64,000 bases of DNA from Eisenbergiella tayi (GCF_001881565.1 NZ_MPDJ01000004.1:723499-787498), one strand, 5' to 3'; shown: positions 17,437 to 26,820, numbered from the stretch's first letter. The notes: a model not told the origin generated them from the sequence alone. Numbers and translations are program-made.

Positions 17437-17507
17437 AAATAGTCCCCTGTTCTATCGTTACCGTTCTGTCTACTACTATATTTTCTTTACCTTTATATTT
17501 TATCATA

Positions 17508-19277
17508 TTACTGATACTGCTGCATCACCAATTGAAGTTTGGTATTCCCCTGGTAGGTATTGATGGATGGATAATACGTGACCGACAGCCGGATATCCTG
17601 GCTTTTTCCCAGATAAAGCCGTTCCACCGCTTCCTGGCCGAACTTCTTTTTCATATAGTCGTTCATGGGTTCGGGATCTCCGAAGGCCATCATTTCCCAT
17701 TTGTTCCGGCAATCATCCAGCACGGTGAAACGTATGGCATTTCCGTTTTTCCCCAGAATCCTGGCCGACAGGAAGGTCAAATCCTTATGGGCAAAAACAG
17801 GCTTGGGATTCCCGTTTCCGAAAGGCTCCAGAAGCTCCAGCTCCTTTACGAATTCCATGGAAACGTGGGATACCGGCATGGGGACATCTATATGGATCCG
17901 TTCCTCCATATCGCTCTCCGTCAGTGTGCATACCTCGTTGATTTCCCTGCGGAAATCCTCAACATCCTTTTCCTCCAGGGAGAGGCCCGCCGCCATTTTG
18001 TGGCCGCCGTACTTGGTGAAAAGATGCCTGACTCTGGTCATTTCCTCGTACATATGATAGGCCTCTATGGAACGGCCGCTGCCTTTTACGCCTTCTTCTC
18101 CCCTGGTCAGCACGAATACCGGCTTATAGTATTTTTCCCTTATTCTGCCTGCAATTATACCTGCAAGGCTTTCATGGCAGTCAGGAAGGTAGATTACCAG
18201 CACCCGATCCTGCATGAGCCCGTTCTCTTCCACGGAACGTACAGCCTGTTTCACATAAATATCGGTCATTTCCTTACGGCTGTCATTCAGCTGCTTCAAA
18301 TCAGAGGCGATGCGGACGGCTTCCGCCCGATCTTCCTCCTCCAGAAGCTGCAGAGCCCTGACCGCCGTATCCAGGCGCCCTGTGGCGTTCAGACAGGGGC
18401 CCATAACAAAACCGATATGATAAGCGGACAGTTTTCCCTTATCTATGCCATTTACCTCCATCAGTGCCCTCAGTCCCTGGTTGGAGGTGTTTTTCATATG
18501 GGACAGCCCGAATTTTACAATAACCCTGTTTTCATCCAGAAGCTCCATAACGTCACATACCGTGGCAAAAGCGGCCATTTCCAGAAGCTCTTCCAGCAGA
18601 GGCTTTTCCTTCTGTGTAAGCTCCAGCCTCCGGTAAAGAGCCTCCATTACCTTATAGGCCACCACCGCGCCGCAAATCCCTTTATAAGGATATGCATCCC
18701 CTTCCTGCTTGGGATCAATCACCGCATCGGCGGGAGGCAGTATGTATTTCCGTTCCCCTTCTGTTTCCTCATAAGGAACCTCATGGTGATCGGTCACAAT
18801 CACCGTCATCCCTTTTTCCTTAGCCAGCCTTATCTGGGGTTCTGCCGCGATGCCGTTGTCACAGGTAATGATAGTATCTATCCCTGACTGGAAGGCATCC
18901 TCCACCAGATGCTCATTCAGGCCGTAACCGTCCTTCATGCGGTGAGGTATCGCCGTGTCCGCAGCAGCGCCCGCCTGCAGCAGTCCTTTATGAAGAATAA
19001 AGGTAGAGCAGATTCCGTCCGCATCATAATCTCCGATGATCCGGATCGGTTTCCGCCGGCTGATTTTATCCAGCAGGATTTCCACCGTACGGTCCATGTC
19101 CTTAAGCAGGCCGGGATCATACATATCCTCTATGGTTCCCTGAAGATATTTGCGGATTTCTTCCTCTTCAATAATATCCCTGTTGCGGATGATCCTGGCC
19201 AGCACCGGGCTTATGCCGAATGTTTCCCCTATTTTTGTAAAGTCCGCCCTTTTGGCTGTGACAAACCATTTCGCCAT
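17508..19277 (-). CDS. recJ: Single-stranded-DNA-specific exonuclease RecJ
   Basis: 589 aa DHH-family 5'-3' exonuclease acting in recombination and mismatch repair. Motif I is RIIGDYDADGICSTF, then a TCDNGIA motif, the DHH motif VTDHHEVPYEE, and the DHHA1 region with KYGGHKMAAGLSL. The C-terminus (TYYPSINTYQGNTKLQL) matches the OB-like domain. Manganese ligands are all present. A terminator stands between it and secDF upstream, so it probably has its own promoter. Confidence 0.93.
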   Translation of the reverse strand: MAKWFVTAKRADFTKIGETFGISPVLARIIRNRDIIEEEEIRKYLQGTIEDMYDPGLLKDMDRTVEILLDKISRRKPIRIIGDYDADGICSTFILHKGLLQAGAAADTAIPHRMKDGYGLNEHLVEDAFQSGIDTIITCDNGIAAEPQIRLAKEKGMTVIVTDHHEVPYEETEGERKYILPPADAVIDPKQEGDAYPYKGICGAVVAYKVMEALYRRLELTQKEKPLLEELLEMAAFATVCDVMELLDENRVIVKFGLSHMKNTSNQGLRALMEVNGIDKGKLSAYHIGFVMGPCLNATGRLDTAVRALQLLEEEDRAEAVRIASDLKQLNDSRKEMTDIYVKQAVRSVEENGLMQDRVLVIYLPDCHESLAGIIAGRIREKYYKPVFVLTRGEEGVKGSGRSIEAYHMYEEMTRVRHLFTKYGGHKMAAGLSLEEKDVEDFRREINEVCTLTESDMEERIHIDVPMPVSHVSMEFVKELELLEPFGNGNPKPVFAHKDLTFLSARILGKNGNAIRFTVLDDCRNKWEMMAFGDPEPMNDYMKKKFGQEAVERLYLGKSQDIRLSVTYYPSINTYQGNTKLQLVMQQYQ

Positions 19278-19359
19278 ATTTTAACTCCTTTGTATCTGCA
19301 GCAGCATAAAATGATGTCTGTCCATTTTTTCATACAATCCATACGCAAGCTGACGCGGT

Positions 19360-19392
19360 AAAAAAGCGTCCTGGCTGAGCAGAACGCTTTTT
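19360..19392 (-). terminator. Terminator downstream of secDF
   Basis: AAAAAGCGT and ACGCTTTTTT form a 9-bp stem around a 14-nt loop; T-runs on both strands make it usable in either direction. It lies 14 bp past the secDF stop. Confidence 0.7.
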
Positions 19393-19405
19393 CATCAGTT
19401 AACTT

Positions 19406-21583
19406 TTATCTGGACTTTGCTTTTACTGCCGCTCCCTTGGTTTTTCCTTTGATTTTCGTACGAAGGACAAACCACAAAGCGCCTGTAATACATACGGAAG
19501 AATAGGTTCCGCAGATAATACCAACCATCAGAGGCAGCGCGAATTCACGGATAGAGCTTACACCCAGAATATACAGCACGGCAACCATAATGAAGGTTGT
19601 CAGGGAAGTGAAAATACTTCTGGTGAGTGTCTGGGTAATACTCTTGTTTACCAGACCTGACAGATCGCTTTTTCCTTCCAGGCCAATATTTTCACGGATA
19701 CGGTCAAAGATAACAATGGTAGCATTAATGGAATAACCTACAATAGTAAGCATACATGCTATAAAGGTACTGCCTACCGATACTCGTACCGCCGCATAGA
19801 ACGCCAGTACCACCAGTACGTCATGAATCAATGCCGCAACAGCGCTGGCGCCAAAGCGGATATCCTTGAAACGGAACCAGATATAAATCAGCATACATAC
19901 GGTGGCAATGACTACTGCGATGACTGCTTCTCTTCTCATTTCACCGCTGATGGTGGAACTGATGGTTTCCGCAGTGATCTTCTCCTTATCCACGCCGAAG
20001 TTCTCTTCCATAACCTTATTCAGTTCTTCTCTTTCATCCACATTCAGAGTTCTTGTCTTGAAAATTACCTCATTTGAGCCCTGAACCTTCTGTGTCTGGA
20101 CATTACCGTCACCGGTAATTTTTTCTATCATGGGAACTACGTTCGCATCGATGTCTTCAATGGACAGGTTCTCATTGAAGGACACATTGGTGGAAGTTCC
20201 GCCCATGAACTCAAGGCTGTAGTTAAGAATCTGCCCTGTTCTTCCCTTATTGACACCCATGAATACAAAGCCTGCGACAATGAGGACGATGGAAATGGTA
20301 AAAAATACGGCCTTCCTGGAAAGGAAATTTACAGGCTTTCTGTCTCTTGCACGTCCAAAAAGCTTTTCACTCTGAAGCCCTACCGCATAGAAGGCATTCA
20401 GAATCAATCTGGTGACTACCAGAGCGGTAAACATGGAAATCACGATACCAAGCGCCAGCGTCTGTGCAAAGCCCTTTATGGTACCGGAGCCCATAAAGCC
20501 CAGCACGGCAGCCGCAATAAGTGTTGTAATATTACCATCCAGAATGGCTGAAAGAGCCTTCTGGAAACCGATTTTAATAGAAGACTTCACCGTCTTGCCC
20601 GTGGCAATTTCTTCGCGGATGCGTGCGAAGATAATAACGTTGGCGTCAACCGCCATACCGATTGACAGGATGATACCTGCAATACCGGGAAGGGTGAGGG
20701 TGATTTCAAAGCCGTTGAGCAGCAGGATCATCAGCACTACATACATACACAGCGCCAATGAGCTCGCCACACCGGGGATCCAGTAAACGGCAATCATGAA
20801 CACCATGACAATAGCCATACCGATTGCGCCGGCCGTAAGGCTGCGGTTAATCGCTTCGGAACCAAGCTGGGCGCCGACCACGTTGGAACGCAGCTCTTCC
20901 AGCTGCAGCTTCAGACCGCCGATACGGATAGTGGAAGCAAGGGTTTCCGCTTCTTCAAAAGACCCCATACCGGTGATTACGGCAGAACCGTCTGTAATCT
21001 CCGACTGGACAGCAGGAGCGCTTACAACGGAGCCATCATAAATAATATAAATGATGTCACGTGTGGGAGCCGCTTTTTTTGTGGCCTCCGCAAATTTGAT
21101 TTTTCCGTTTTCTGTCAGAGTCAGCTGAACCACAGGCTCCTGATTTCCCAGGGAATTGGTCTGGTAACCCGCCTGTGCATCGGAAACATCCGTACCTTCC
21201 AGCACTACATTGCCTGCGGAATCCTGGAAAGACAGGGAACCGGGCTTGCCCAGCTCTTCCAATACCGCATTGGCATCAGAAACACCGGGGATTTCAATAT
21301 TGATCCGGTCAGAGCCTTCCTGATAAACCTGAGCTTCCGTGGAATAGTTTTCCACACGCTTCTGCAGCTTGTAAATCGTATCACTCATGTCGGCCGAGCT
21401 GGGTTCTTCCTCCCCCACTACCTGATAAGTAATACTGACACCGCCTGCCAGGTCAAGGCCCTGCTTAACTCTGGACGCGGAGCCTGATTTATTCTCGCCA
21501 ACACCGAAAACGGACACATAGCCCAATCCGGCCAATATGACGATGAACGCAATCAGGGTTAAAATACCTTTTTTCTTGTTCAT
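19406..21583 (-). CDS. secDF: Protein translocase subunit SecDF (fused)
   Basis: 725 aa fusion of SecD and SecF, which use the proton gradient to help pull secreted proteins out of SecYEG. The SecD half starts with a single membrane segment, then QGLDLAGGVSITYQ and the periplasmic domain, then a five-helix block with GMAVDANVIIFARIREE. The SecF half begins around residue 425 and carries LEFMGGTSTNVSF and YSINATIVIFDRIRENI. Many clostridia encode secD and secF separately, so the fusion is a useful lineage trait. It follows scfB by 20 bp. Confidence 0.93.
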   Translation of the reverse strand: MNKKKGILTLIAFIVILAGLGYVSVFGVGENKSGSASRVKQGLDLAGGVSITYQVVGEEEPSSADMSDTIYKLQKRVENYSTEAQVYQEGSDRINIEIPGVSDANAVLEELGKPGSLSFQDSAGNVVLEGTDVSDAQAGYQTNSLGNQEPVVQLTLTENGKIKFAEATKKAAPTRDIIYIIYDGSVVSAPAVQSEITDGSAVITGMGSFEEAETLASTIRIGGLKLQLEELRSNVVGAQLGSEAINRSLTAGAIGMAIVMVFMIAVYWIPGVASSLALCMYVVLMILLLNGFEITLTLPGIAGIILSIGMAVDANVIIFARIREEIATGKTVKSSIKIGFQKALSAILDGNITTLIAAAVLGFMGSGTIKGFAQTLALGIVISMFTALVVTRLILNAFYAVGLQSEKLFGRARDRKPVNFLSRKAVFFTISIVLIVAGFVFMGVNKGRTGQILNYSLEFMGGTSTNVSFNENLSIEDIDANVVPMIEKITGDGNVQTQKVQGSNEVIFKTRTLNVDEREELNKVMEENFGVDKEKITAETISSTISGEMRREAVIAVVIATVCMLIYIWFRFKDIRFGASAVAALIHDVLVVLAFYAAVRVSVGSTFIACMLTIVGYSINATIVIFDRIRENIGLEGKSDLSGLVNKSITQTLTRSIFTSLTTFIMVAVLYILGVSSIREFALPLMVGIICGTYSSVCITGALWFVLRTKIKGKTKGAAVKAKSR

Positions 21584-21603
21584 TGCTTCTTATCTCCTTC
21601 ATT

Positions 21604-23001
21604 CTAGTCGGCCAGTGCCGCTTTTATCATAATTGCACATTCAATGCGCTTTTTCTGGAGTTCACAGCCCAAGTCATACGTTCCGTTGATGCCGCGGGTG
21701 AAATTATAAGAATTGGCCGCGCAGCCGCCGCTGCAGTAAAATTTGGCGAAGCAGTTCTTACATTTGTCTTTGGCATACACGTTACAGCCTTTGAATTCAT
21801 CCCGTATATCTGTCCTGACAATTCCCGTATCCACATTTCCCATGAGGAATTCTTCCTTCCCCACGAACTGATGGCATGGATAAAAATCTCCCCAGGGAGT
21901 CACCGCCAGATATTCCGTTCCCGAACCGCAGCCTGATAACCGCTTTGCCACGCAGGGGCCGCCGCTTAAATCAATCATAAAGTGGAAGAAGTTAACGCCC
22001 TTCCCTTCTTTCTGCCGCTTAATCAGCTCCGCTGCAAGCCTGTCGTATTCTTCCAGCAGCACGGGCAAATCCTCTTCCCTGAGCGCATAATCCTCAGAGG
22101 GCTCCGCCACCACCGGCTCCACGGAAATCTGCTGAAAGCCCAGATCCGCCAGATGTTTGACATCTTCCCCGAAATCCAGATTATTATGGGTAAAAGTCCC
22201 TCTCACATAATAATTGAACTGATCCCTGCTCTCCGCCAGTTTTTGGAATTTGGGTACGATTTCCTCGTAGCTGCCCTGCCCGCCTCTGTGGGGACGCATT
22301 TTGTCATTTATTTCCTTGCGCCCGTCTATACTGAGAACCACATTAGACATTTCTTTATTTACAAATTCCTGGATTTCATCATTCAGAAGAATCCCGTTGG
22401 TGGTAAGCGTAAAGCGGAACTTTTTGTGGTGAGGCTCTTCCAGGCTTCTTCCGTAAGCTACCAGATCCTTAACCACCTGCCAGTTCATCAGCGGCTCTCC
22501 GCCAAAAAAGTCCACCTCAAGATTCACCCTGCTGCCGGAATTGGCAACCAGGAAATCCAGGGCCTTCTTTCCCACTTCAAAACTCATCAGCGCCCTTCTG
22601 CCGTGGTATTCTCCCTCTTCTGCGAAGCAGTACCGGCATGCAAGGTTGCAGTCATGGGCGATATGCAGGCAAAGAGCCTTTACCACCGTCTGCCTGTCCT
22701 TAAAGGCCCCGATATAATTTTCATAAATATCATCCGTATACAGCTGTCCTGCCTGATAAAGCTCCAGGATTTCCTCCACAGCCTCTTCCAGCTCACTCTC
22801 TGTATAGGGACAATTCTCCGGAGAAATCATTCCCTCCGCCTTCAGCGCATCCAGAATTCCGTCCTTTTCCTTTACGCCCTTATTAATGCATTCTTCAATC
22901 CGTGGTATCACATCATAGACACAATCGTCCACAACATGTACGCTTCCGCTGTTCACATCCATTACGATGTTGTAGCCGTTGTTTTTGTACTGGTGTATCA
23001 C
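21604..23001 (-). CDS. scfB: Thioether cross-link-forming SCIFF peptide maturase
   Basis: 465 aa radical SAM/SPASM enzyme that installs a Cys-Thr thioether bridge in the SCIFF peptide. The SAM-binding cluster motif is Cys118-x3-Cys122-x2-Cys125 (HDCNLACRYCFAEEG). The C-terminal SPASM cysteines are in CGSGTEYL, FYPCHQF and CKNCFAKFYCSGGCAA. The N-terminal part (residues 1-100) fits the RiPP recognition element seen in these maturases. The substrate gene scfA is just upstream in the same direction. Radical SAM peptide maturases are easily confused, but the adjacent precursor makes this one firm. Confidence 0.93.
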   Translation of the reverse strand: MIHQYKNNGYNIVMDVNSGSVHVVDDCVYDVIPRIEECINKGVKEKDGILDALKAEGMISPENCPYTESELEEAVEEILELYQAGQLYTDDIYENYIGAFKDRQTVVKALCLHIAHDCNLACRYCFAEEGEYHGRRALMSFEVGKKALDFLVANSGSRVNLEVDFFGGEPLMNWQVVKDLVAYGRSLEEPHHKKFRFTLTTNGILLNDEIQEFVNKEMSNVVLSIDGRKEINDKMRPHRGGQGSYEEIVPKFQKLAESRDQFNYYVRGTFTHNNLDFGEDVKHLADLGFQQISVEPVVAEPSEDYALREEDLPVLLEEYDRLAAELIKRQKEGKGVNFFHFMIDLSGGPCVAKRLSGCGSGTEYLAVTPWGDFYPCHQFVGKEEFLMGNVDTGIVRTDIRDEFKGCNVYAKDKCKNCFAKFYCSGGCAANSYNFTRGINGTYDLGCELQKKRIECAIMIKAALAD

Positions 23002-23148
23002 TGGAAAACTTCCTTTCTGCTCTCTTTCTGATAACGCACAGAAGCCGGCAGGAAAGGCCTTTGGCCTCTGCCGATCATCTTCACGTATAATAAGCAGCGA
23101 TAGGTATCGCTGCTTATAAAAACCTTATTCGGTTTCTTCAGAATCTGC

Positions 23149-23292
23149 CTATTTCATCTTCTCGCAGCTCTGGTTTCCTACTGTACAGGATGTCTTGCAT
23201 GCTGACTGGCAGGATGTCTGACATTCGCCGCAGCCGCCCTTTTTCATGGATTCTTTTAAGTCTCTTGTGGTCAGTGTCTTAATATGTTTCAT
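23149..23292 (-). CDS. scfA: SCIFF ribosomal peptide precursor (six cysteines)
   Basis: 47 aa. The leader is MKHIKTLTTRDLKESMKKGG and the core carries six cysteines (21, 24, 28, 32, 36, 43) in CGECQTSCQSACKTSC plus QSC, the hallmark of the SCIFF family. The ATG at 23292 has AGGAGG seven bases upstream; an ATG four bases further upstream is out of frame and ends at once. The 5' leader contains two small GC-rich hairpins and a -10-like TATACT (23385-23390). It is 148 bp upstream of its maturase. The biological role of SCIFF is still unsettled. Confidence 0.95.
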   Translation of the reverse strand: MKHIKTLTTRDLKESMKKGGCGECQTSCQSACKTSCTVGNQSCEKMK

Positions 23293-23473
23293 ACCATTGC
23301 CTCCTTACATGAGAAAACCGTCCGAACGGCATCTCTTTATCTGGACAGAATACCGTCCGATACCCGGACGTCATTGTCTAAGCTAGTATATCATAGTTTT
23401 TTATTCAGGGAAAGTATTTTTATTAAAAAAGTATAAACCCTGAAACAAGCCTTCTCAGGCCTTCCGGGCGCTT

Positions 23474-23848
23474 CTAGCTGAGCATTCCTCCCAGCATTCC
23501 CCCCGCGGCGCATATGGCCAGCGTGGTGAAAAAATGTGTCCCCAAATCCTTAAATCCATGGTTAGCCGCAAACGATACCAGAGCCATAACTGCAAAATAA
23601 GCCAGTCCGACCGCAAGCCCCCACAGAAATTTTTTGCTTCCCATTCTTTTTCCTGTCATGAAGCCCGCAAAAAATACGGCTACCACATAGATACCGATGA
23701 TGGCAATGGATACTACTTTTTCAGACAGCTGAAATTTGTAAAGGAACAATGCCAGCAGCAGCAGAAAGCCTCCGGTAAGTATGTAGGAAAACAACAGGCA
23801 TTTCAGCAGAAATAATATATTCGAGCTCCTGATTTCTTTTTTATCCAT
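23474..23848 (-). CDS. TIGR04086-like small membrane protein
   Basis: 124 aa with four hydrophobic segments and short charged loops (for example AGFMTGKRMGSKKFLWG). It starts at the ATG at 23848, seven bases after AGGAGG. Membrane proteins of this type usually sit directly upstream of scfA in Clostridia, and that is the arrangement here, so the family call rests on sequence character plus position. Function unknown. A link to SCIFF export or sensing is only a guess from context. Confidence 0.7.
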   Translation of the reverse strand: MDKKEIRSSNILFLLKCLLFSYILTGGFLLLLALFLYKFQLSEKVVSIAIIGIYVVAVFFAGFMTGKRMGSKKFLWGLAVGLAYFAVMALVSFAANHGFKDLGTHFFTTLAICAAGGMLGGMLS

Positions 23849-23969
23849 ATCCGCTCCTCCTTGACACATGTATATTCCTGTCCGCCTGTATTTTATACCT
23901 GTTATCTTTGAAAAAATGGATTTCCTTCTTATGATGTTATAATTCACGGCCCGGTATCGCCGGTCTTAC

Positions 23970-24180
23970 GGTTCTGCCCCGCCGGAATTCCCTGCCCTGC
24001 CTTTTGGGCGCGGCTCTGCAAGGATTCCTGTATGGGCCGTATAAATACGCCGGTCCTTAGGTTGCGTTCTGTGCAACCTTAGTACCGCTGCGTAGTTATC
24101 CGAGCGAGAGCGTGCCCTGACAGGAACCTTGCAGAGCCGCGCCCAAAAGGCAGGGCAGGGAATTCCGGCGGGGCAGAACC
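23970..24180. repeat. Giant palindrome P2 with conserved core hairpin
   Basis: Arms 23970-24023 and 24127-24180 are 54 bp and perfectly complementary. The core hairpin 24047-24093 matches that of P1 but with AGGTTGC...GCAACCT in place of AGGCTGC...GCAGCCT, a compensatory change. Flanking the core, CTGCAAGGATTCCT and AGGAACCTTGCAG are shared with P1. The outer arm sequence is different from P1. It fills the space between the divergent TIGR04086-like and CNNM genes. Confidence 0.85.
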
Positions 24181-24189
24181 CTGTTTTAC

Positions 24190-24218
24190 TTGACATTTCG
24201 GCTGTATTTTTGTAAGAT
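24190..24218 (+). promoter_or_regulatory. Promoter of the CNNM/CBS gene
   Basis: Consensus TTGACA (24190-24195), 17-bp spacer, TAAGAT (24213-24218). It starts 10 bp after the end of palindrome P2. Confidence 0.7.
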
Positions 24219-24303
24219 TCCTATTATTACAGTTATATACTTAAGAAAAATCCGTCTTCGGTTTATACCGGGGACACAACATGAAAAAGGAGTGAAATTT
24301 TAC

Positions 24304-25647
24304 GTGGATTCATCGTCGGTCCTACAATTTATTTTTCTGGTAATTCTCATTGCCCTTTCGGCATTCTTTTCTTCTGCGGAGACTGCCCTCACCACCGTTA
24401 ACCGGGTGCGTGTGCGTACGCTGATTGAGGAGGGAAACAAGCGTGCCGTAATCCTTCAGAAGATTCTGGATAATTACAGTAAGATGCTGAGCTCTATTCT
24501 CATCGGCAACAATGTGGTCAATCTGTCCGCTTCCGCCCTCACCACTACCATGGCCATTAAAATCTGGGGAAATTATGCGGTCAGCATCGCAACCGGCGTA
24601 CTTACCCTTGTTCTTCTGCTCTGCGGTGAAATCGTCCCCAAAAATGCCGCAACCCTGAGTTCAGAAAAAATATCCCTGGCCTATGCCCGGGTAATTTATA
24701 CACTGATGAAGTTGTTAACTCCGCTAATTTTTATTGTAGATCGCCTCTCCATGGGGATCATGATACTACTGCATGTGGATCCCAATAAGAAAAAAGATCA
24801 GATAACAGAATCCGATTTAAAGACTTACGTGGATGTCAGCCATGAAGACGGCATCATTGAATCCGAAGAACGGGAAATGATTTACAATGTGTTTGATTTC
24901 AGCGATGCGGTTGCCAAGGATATCATGATTCCCCGTATCGATATGAGCACTATAAGCGTGGAAGCCGGTTATGAAGAGCTTCTCGGCGTATTTAAGAAAT
25001 ATATGTATACCCGTATCCCTGTGTATCAGGATGATAACGATAATATTATCGGCCTTGTGAATATCAAGGATTTTATCCTGGTAGAGGATCGGGAAAATTT
25101 CCGTATTACCGATATCCTCAGGGATGCCTATTATACTTATGAGTACAAAAAAACAGCCGACCTGATGATAGAAATGAGGGAAAAGCGTTTTAATGTAGCC
25201 TTTGTGCTGAATGAATACGGCTCCTGTGCCGGTATGATCACTCTCGAGGATCTTCTGGAGGAAATCGTGGGCGAAATCCGGGATGAATACGATGCCGATG
25301 AGGATGAACTCATTCAGGAAATCGGAGAACGGCAGTATCTGGTGGAGGGCGGCATGAAACTGGATGATATCAACGATGCTTTGGATACGGAGCTGGAAAG
25401 TGAAGATTATGATTCCATCGGCGGTATTATTATTGAAATTCTTGACCGTATGCCGGTTCCCGGCGATGAGGTGACAACGGAAGACGGCATCACCCTGCGC
25501 GTGGAGGACGTCCAGCAAAACCGGATCACGAAGGTGCTGATGACACTGCCCGAGCCTGTCGATTCTGATGAAGAGAATGAGGAAGATACCGATACCCGTG
25601 AGTCATTTTTTGACAAAGGAAACAGAGAAAAAAGTTCTGCTGAATAA
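24304..25647 (+). CDS. Hemolysin-family CNNM/CBS/CorC-HlyC membrane protein
   Basis: 447 aa. Order: CNNM transmembrane domain (ALSAFFSSAETALTTVNRVR, then IWGNYAVSIATGVLTLVLLLCGEIVPK), a pair of CBS domains (IMIPRIDMSTI...YTRIPVYQD; ADLMIEMREKRFNVAFVLNEYG), and a C-terminal CorC_HlyC domain. Such proteins are implicated in Mg2+/divalent cation efflux; the 'hemolysin' label is historical. The start is a GTG at 24304, eleven bases after AAGGAG. The acidic tail (EENEEDTDTRE) is unremarkable. A terminator follows. Confidence 0.85.
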   Translation: MDSSSVLQFIFLVILIALSAFFSSAETALTTVNRVRVRTLIEEGNKRAVILQKILDNYSKMLSSILIGNNVVNLSASALTTTMAIKIWGNYAVSIATGVLTLVLLLCGEIVPKNAATLSSEKISLAYARVIYTLMKLLTPLIFIVDRLSMGIMILLHVDPNKKKDQITESDLKTYVDVSHEDGIIESEEREMIYNVFDFSDAVAKDIMIPRIDMSTISVEAGYEELLGVFKKYMYTRIPVYQDDNDNIIGLVNIKDFILVEDRENFRITDILRDAYYTYEYKKTADLMIEMREKRFNVAFVLNEYGSCAGMITLEDLLEEIVGEIRDEYDADEDELIQEIGERQYLVEGGMKLDDINDALDTELESEDYDSIGGIIIEILDRMPVPGDEVTTEDGITLRVEDVQQNRITKVLMTLPEPVDSDEENEEDTDTRESFFDKGNREKSSAE

Positions 25648-25654
25648 CAGCTAT

Positions 25655-25703
25655 AGAAAAAGGGAAAAGCTACTCCTTCGCGGCGTACTTTTCCCTTTTT
25701 TCT
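25655..25703 (+). terminator. Intrinsic terminator of the CNNM/CBS gene
   Basis: AGAAAAAGGGAAAAG pairs with CTTTTCCCTTTTTTCT around an 18-nt loop. The A-rich side gives T-runs on both strands, so it can also serve the convergent gene. Confidence 0.65.
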
Positions 25704-25709
25704 ATGCTG

Positions 25710-25949
25710 CTATTTTTGTTCAGACAGAGCCACACCCTTTTCATCAAAAAGAAGCAGGCAGCTGTTTCCTTTCCTGTCGGTAATGCGGACAGCTTCCGTT
25801 ATCCCCTGCTTTCCGTCATTAATCCTCTCCCTCACGGCCGAGGCCGTGGACAGATCGATATCTGCTTTCTTCAGTTCTTCCATTACATCCTCTATATTTT
25901 CCTTCAAATCAAAAGGATAGGGTGTTTCCTCAAGGCATATCTTAGACAC
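25710..25949 (-). pseudogene. Hypothetical small protein, possibly 5'-truncated
   Basis: 79 codons from a GTG at 25949, ending 6 bp past the terminator of the convergent gene. I do not recognise the product: an acidic soluble polypeptide ending in LLLFDEKGVALSEQK. The frame stays open for about 45 more codons upstream, with protein-like content (VLVSVDPAAETEIYCCTYS, then GKYGFVVIAYEG), but has no ATG, GTG or TTG there before a TGA. So the start is either the internal GTG or the gene has lost its beginning by frameshift. No ribosome-binding site is convincing at the GTG. Confidence 0.4.
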
Positions 25950-26147
25950 CCCCGAACCCTCATATGCAATTACAACAAACCCGTACTTTCCATTATCCGC
26001 GGAGTATGTACAGCAATAGATTTCCGTTTCCGCAGCCGGATCTACCGAAACAAGGACTGTTTCTGTCAGGCATTTCCTTTTTCAGGCAAGGCACAAACCG
26101 GCTTTTTCAGCATAAAATAATAGCAAGGAAAATACAGGTGAATTTTT

Positions 26148-26693
26148 ATGGCAGATTATACTTATACGATATTTCTCGACGCAGGGCACGGGGGATCGGA
26201 TCCCGGTGCCGTATATAACGGAAGACGTGAAAAAGATGATACCCTGGCGCTCACTCTCGCCATAGGCGATATTCTGGAGAGCTACGGCTTCAATGTAAAA
26301 TACGCAAGGACAGAGGACATCTATGAATCCCCTTACCAAAAGGCCGCCGAAGGCAACGCATCCGGATCCGATATTTTTATCTCCATACACCGTAATTCCA
26401 GTCCTTATCCAAATCAGTACAGTGGAGTGGAAAGCCTGGTCTACAACGCATGGCTTCCAGCCGGGACTATAGCCACCAATATCAACCGGCAGCTGGAAGA
26501 GGTGGGTTACAAAAATCTGGGAGTCAACGAACGCCCCAATCTGGTGGTACTCCGCCAAAGCAACATTCCTGCCGTTCTGGTCGAGGTCGGTTTCATCAAT
26601 AATGATCAGGACAATGCCCTGCTGGATCAGAAATTTGACGAAACAGCACGGGCCATTGCGGACGGCATTGCAGGAACACTCTGGACCTGGTAA
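26148..26693 (+). CDS. N-acetylmuramoyl-L-alanine amidase (Amidase_3, CwlD-like)
   Basis: 181 aa single-domain zinc amidase that cleaves the bond between muramic acid and the peptide stem. Zinc ligands: His14 (FLDAGHGGSDPG), Glu28 (RREKDDT) and His81 (FISIHRNSS). The catalytic Glu lies in VLVEVGFINN. No signal peptide or membrane anchor is visible, which is odd for a wall enzyme; spore-cortex CwlD relatives normally have one. AGGTGA precedes the ATG. It is the first of three wall hydrolases within 6 kb. Confidence 0.85.
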   Translation: MADYTYTIFLDAGHGGSDPGAVYNGRREKDDTLALTLAIGDILESYGFNVKYARTEDIYESPYQKAAEGNASGSDIFISIHRNSSPYPNQYSGVESLVYNAWLPAGTIATNINRQLEEVGYKNLGVNERPNLVVLRQSNIPAVLVEVGFINNDQDNALLDQKFDETARAIADGIAGTLWTW

Positions 26694-26756
26694 ATCAGCT
26701 CCTCTGCGCAAGCAGCAAGCACATCCGTTTGGCTCGGTACCCGCTGAAATAAACTA

Positions 26757-26797
26757 CGGCTGTACCTGCCGCCGCACAGCGGACGGAGGGACAGCCG
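26757..26797 (-). terminator. Possible terminator of the AEC transporter gene
   Basis: CGGCTGT...ACAGCCG with inner complementary blocks; on the minus strand the stem is followed by TAGTTTATTT. The T-tract is weak. Confidence 0.4.
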
Positions 26798-26820
26798 GAA
26801 AATACGACGCCTATTCTTTT

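Noticed and set aside
17532..18887. 451-codon plus-strand frame
   Set aside because: Antisense shadow of recJ, whose motifs are unmistakable.
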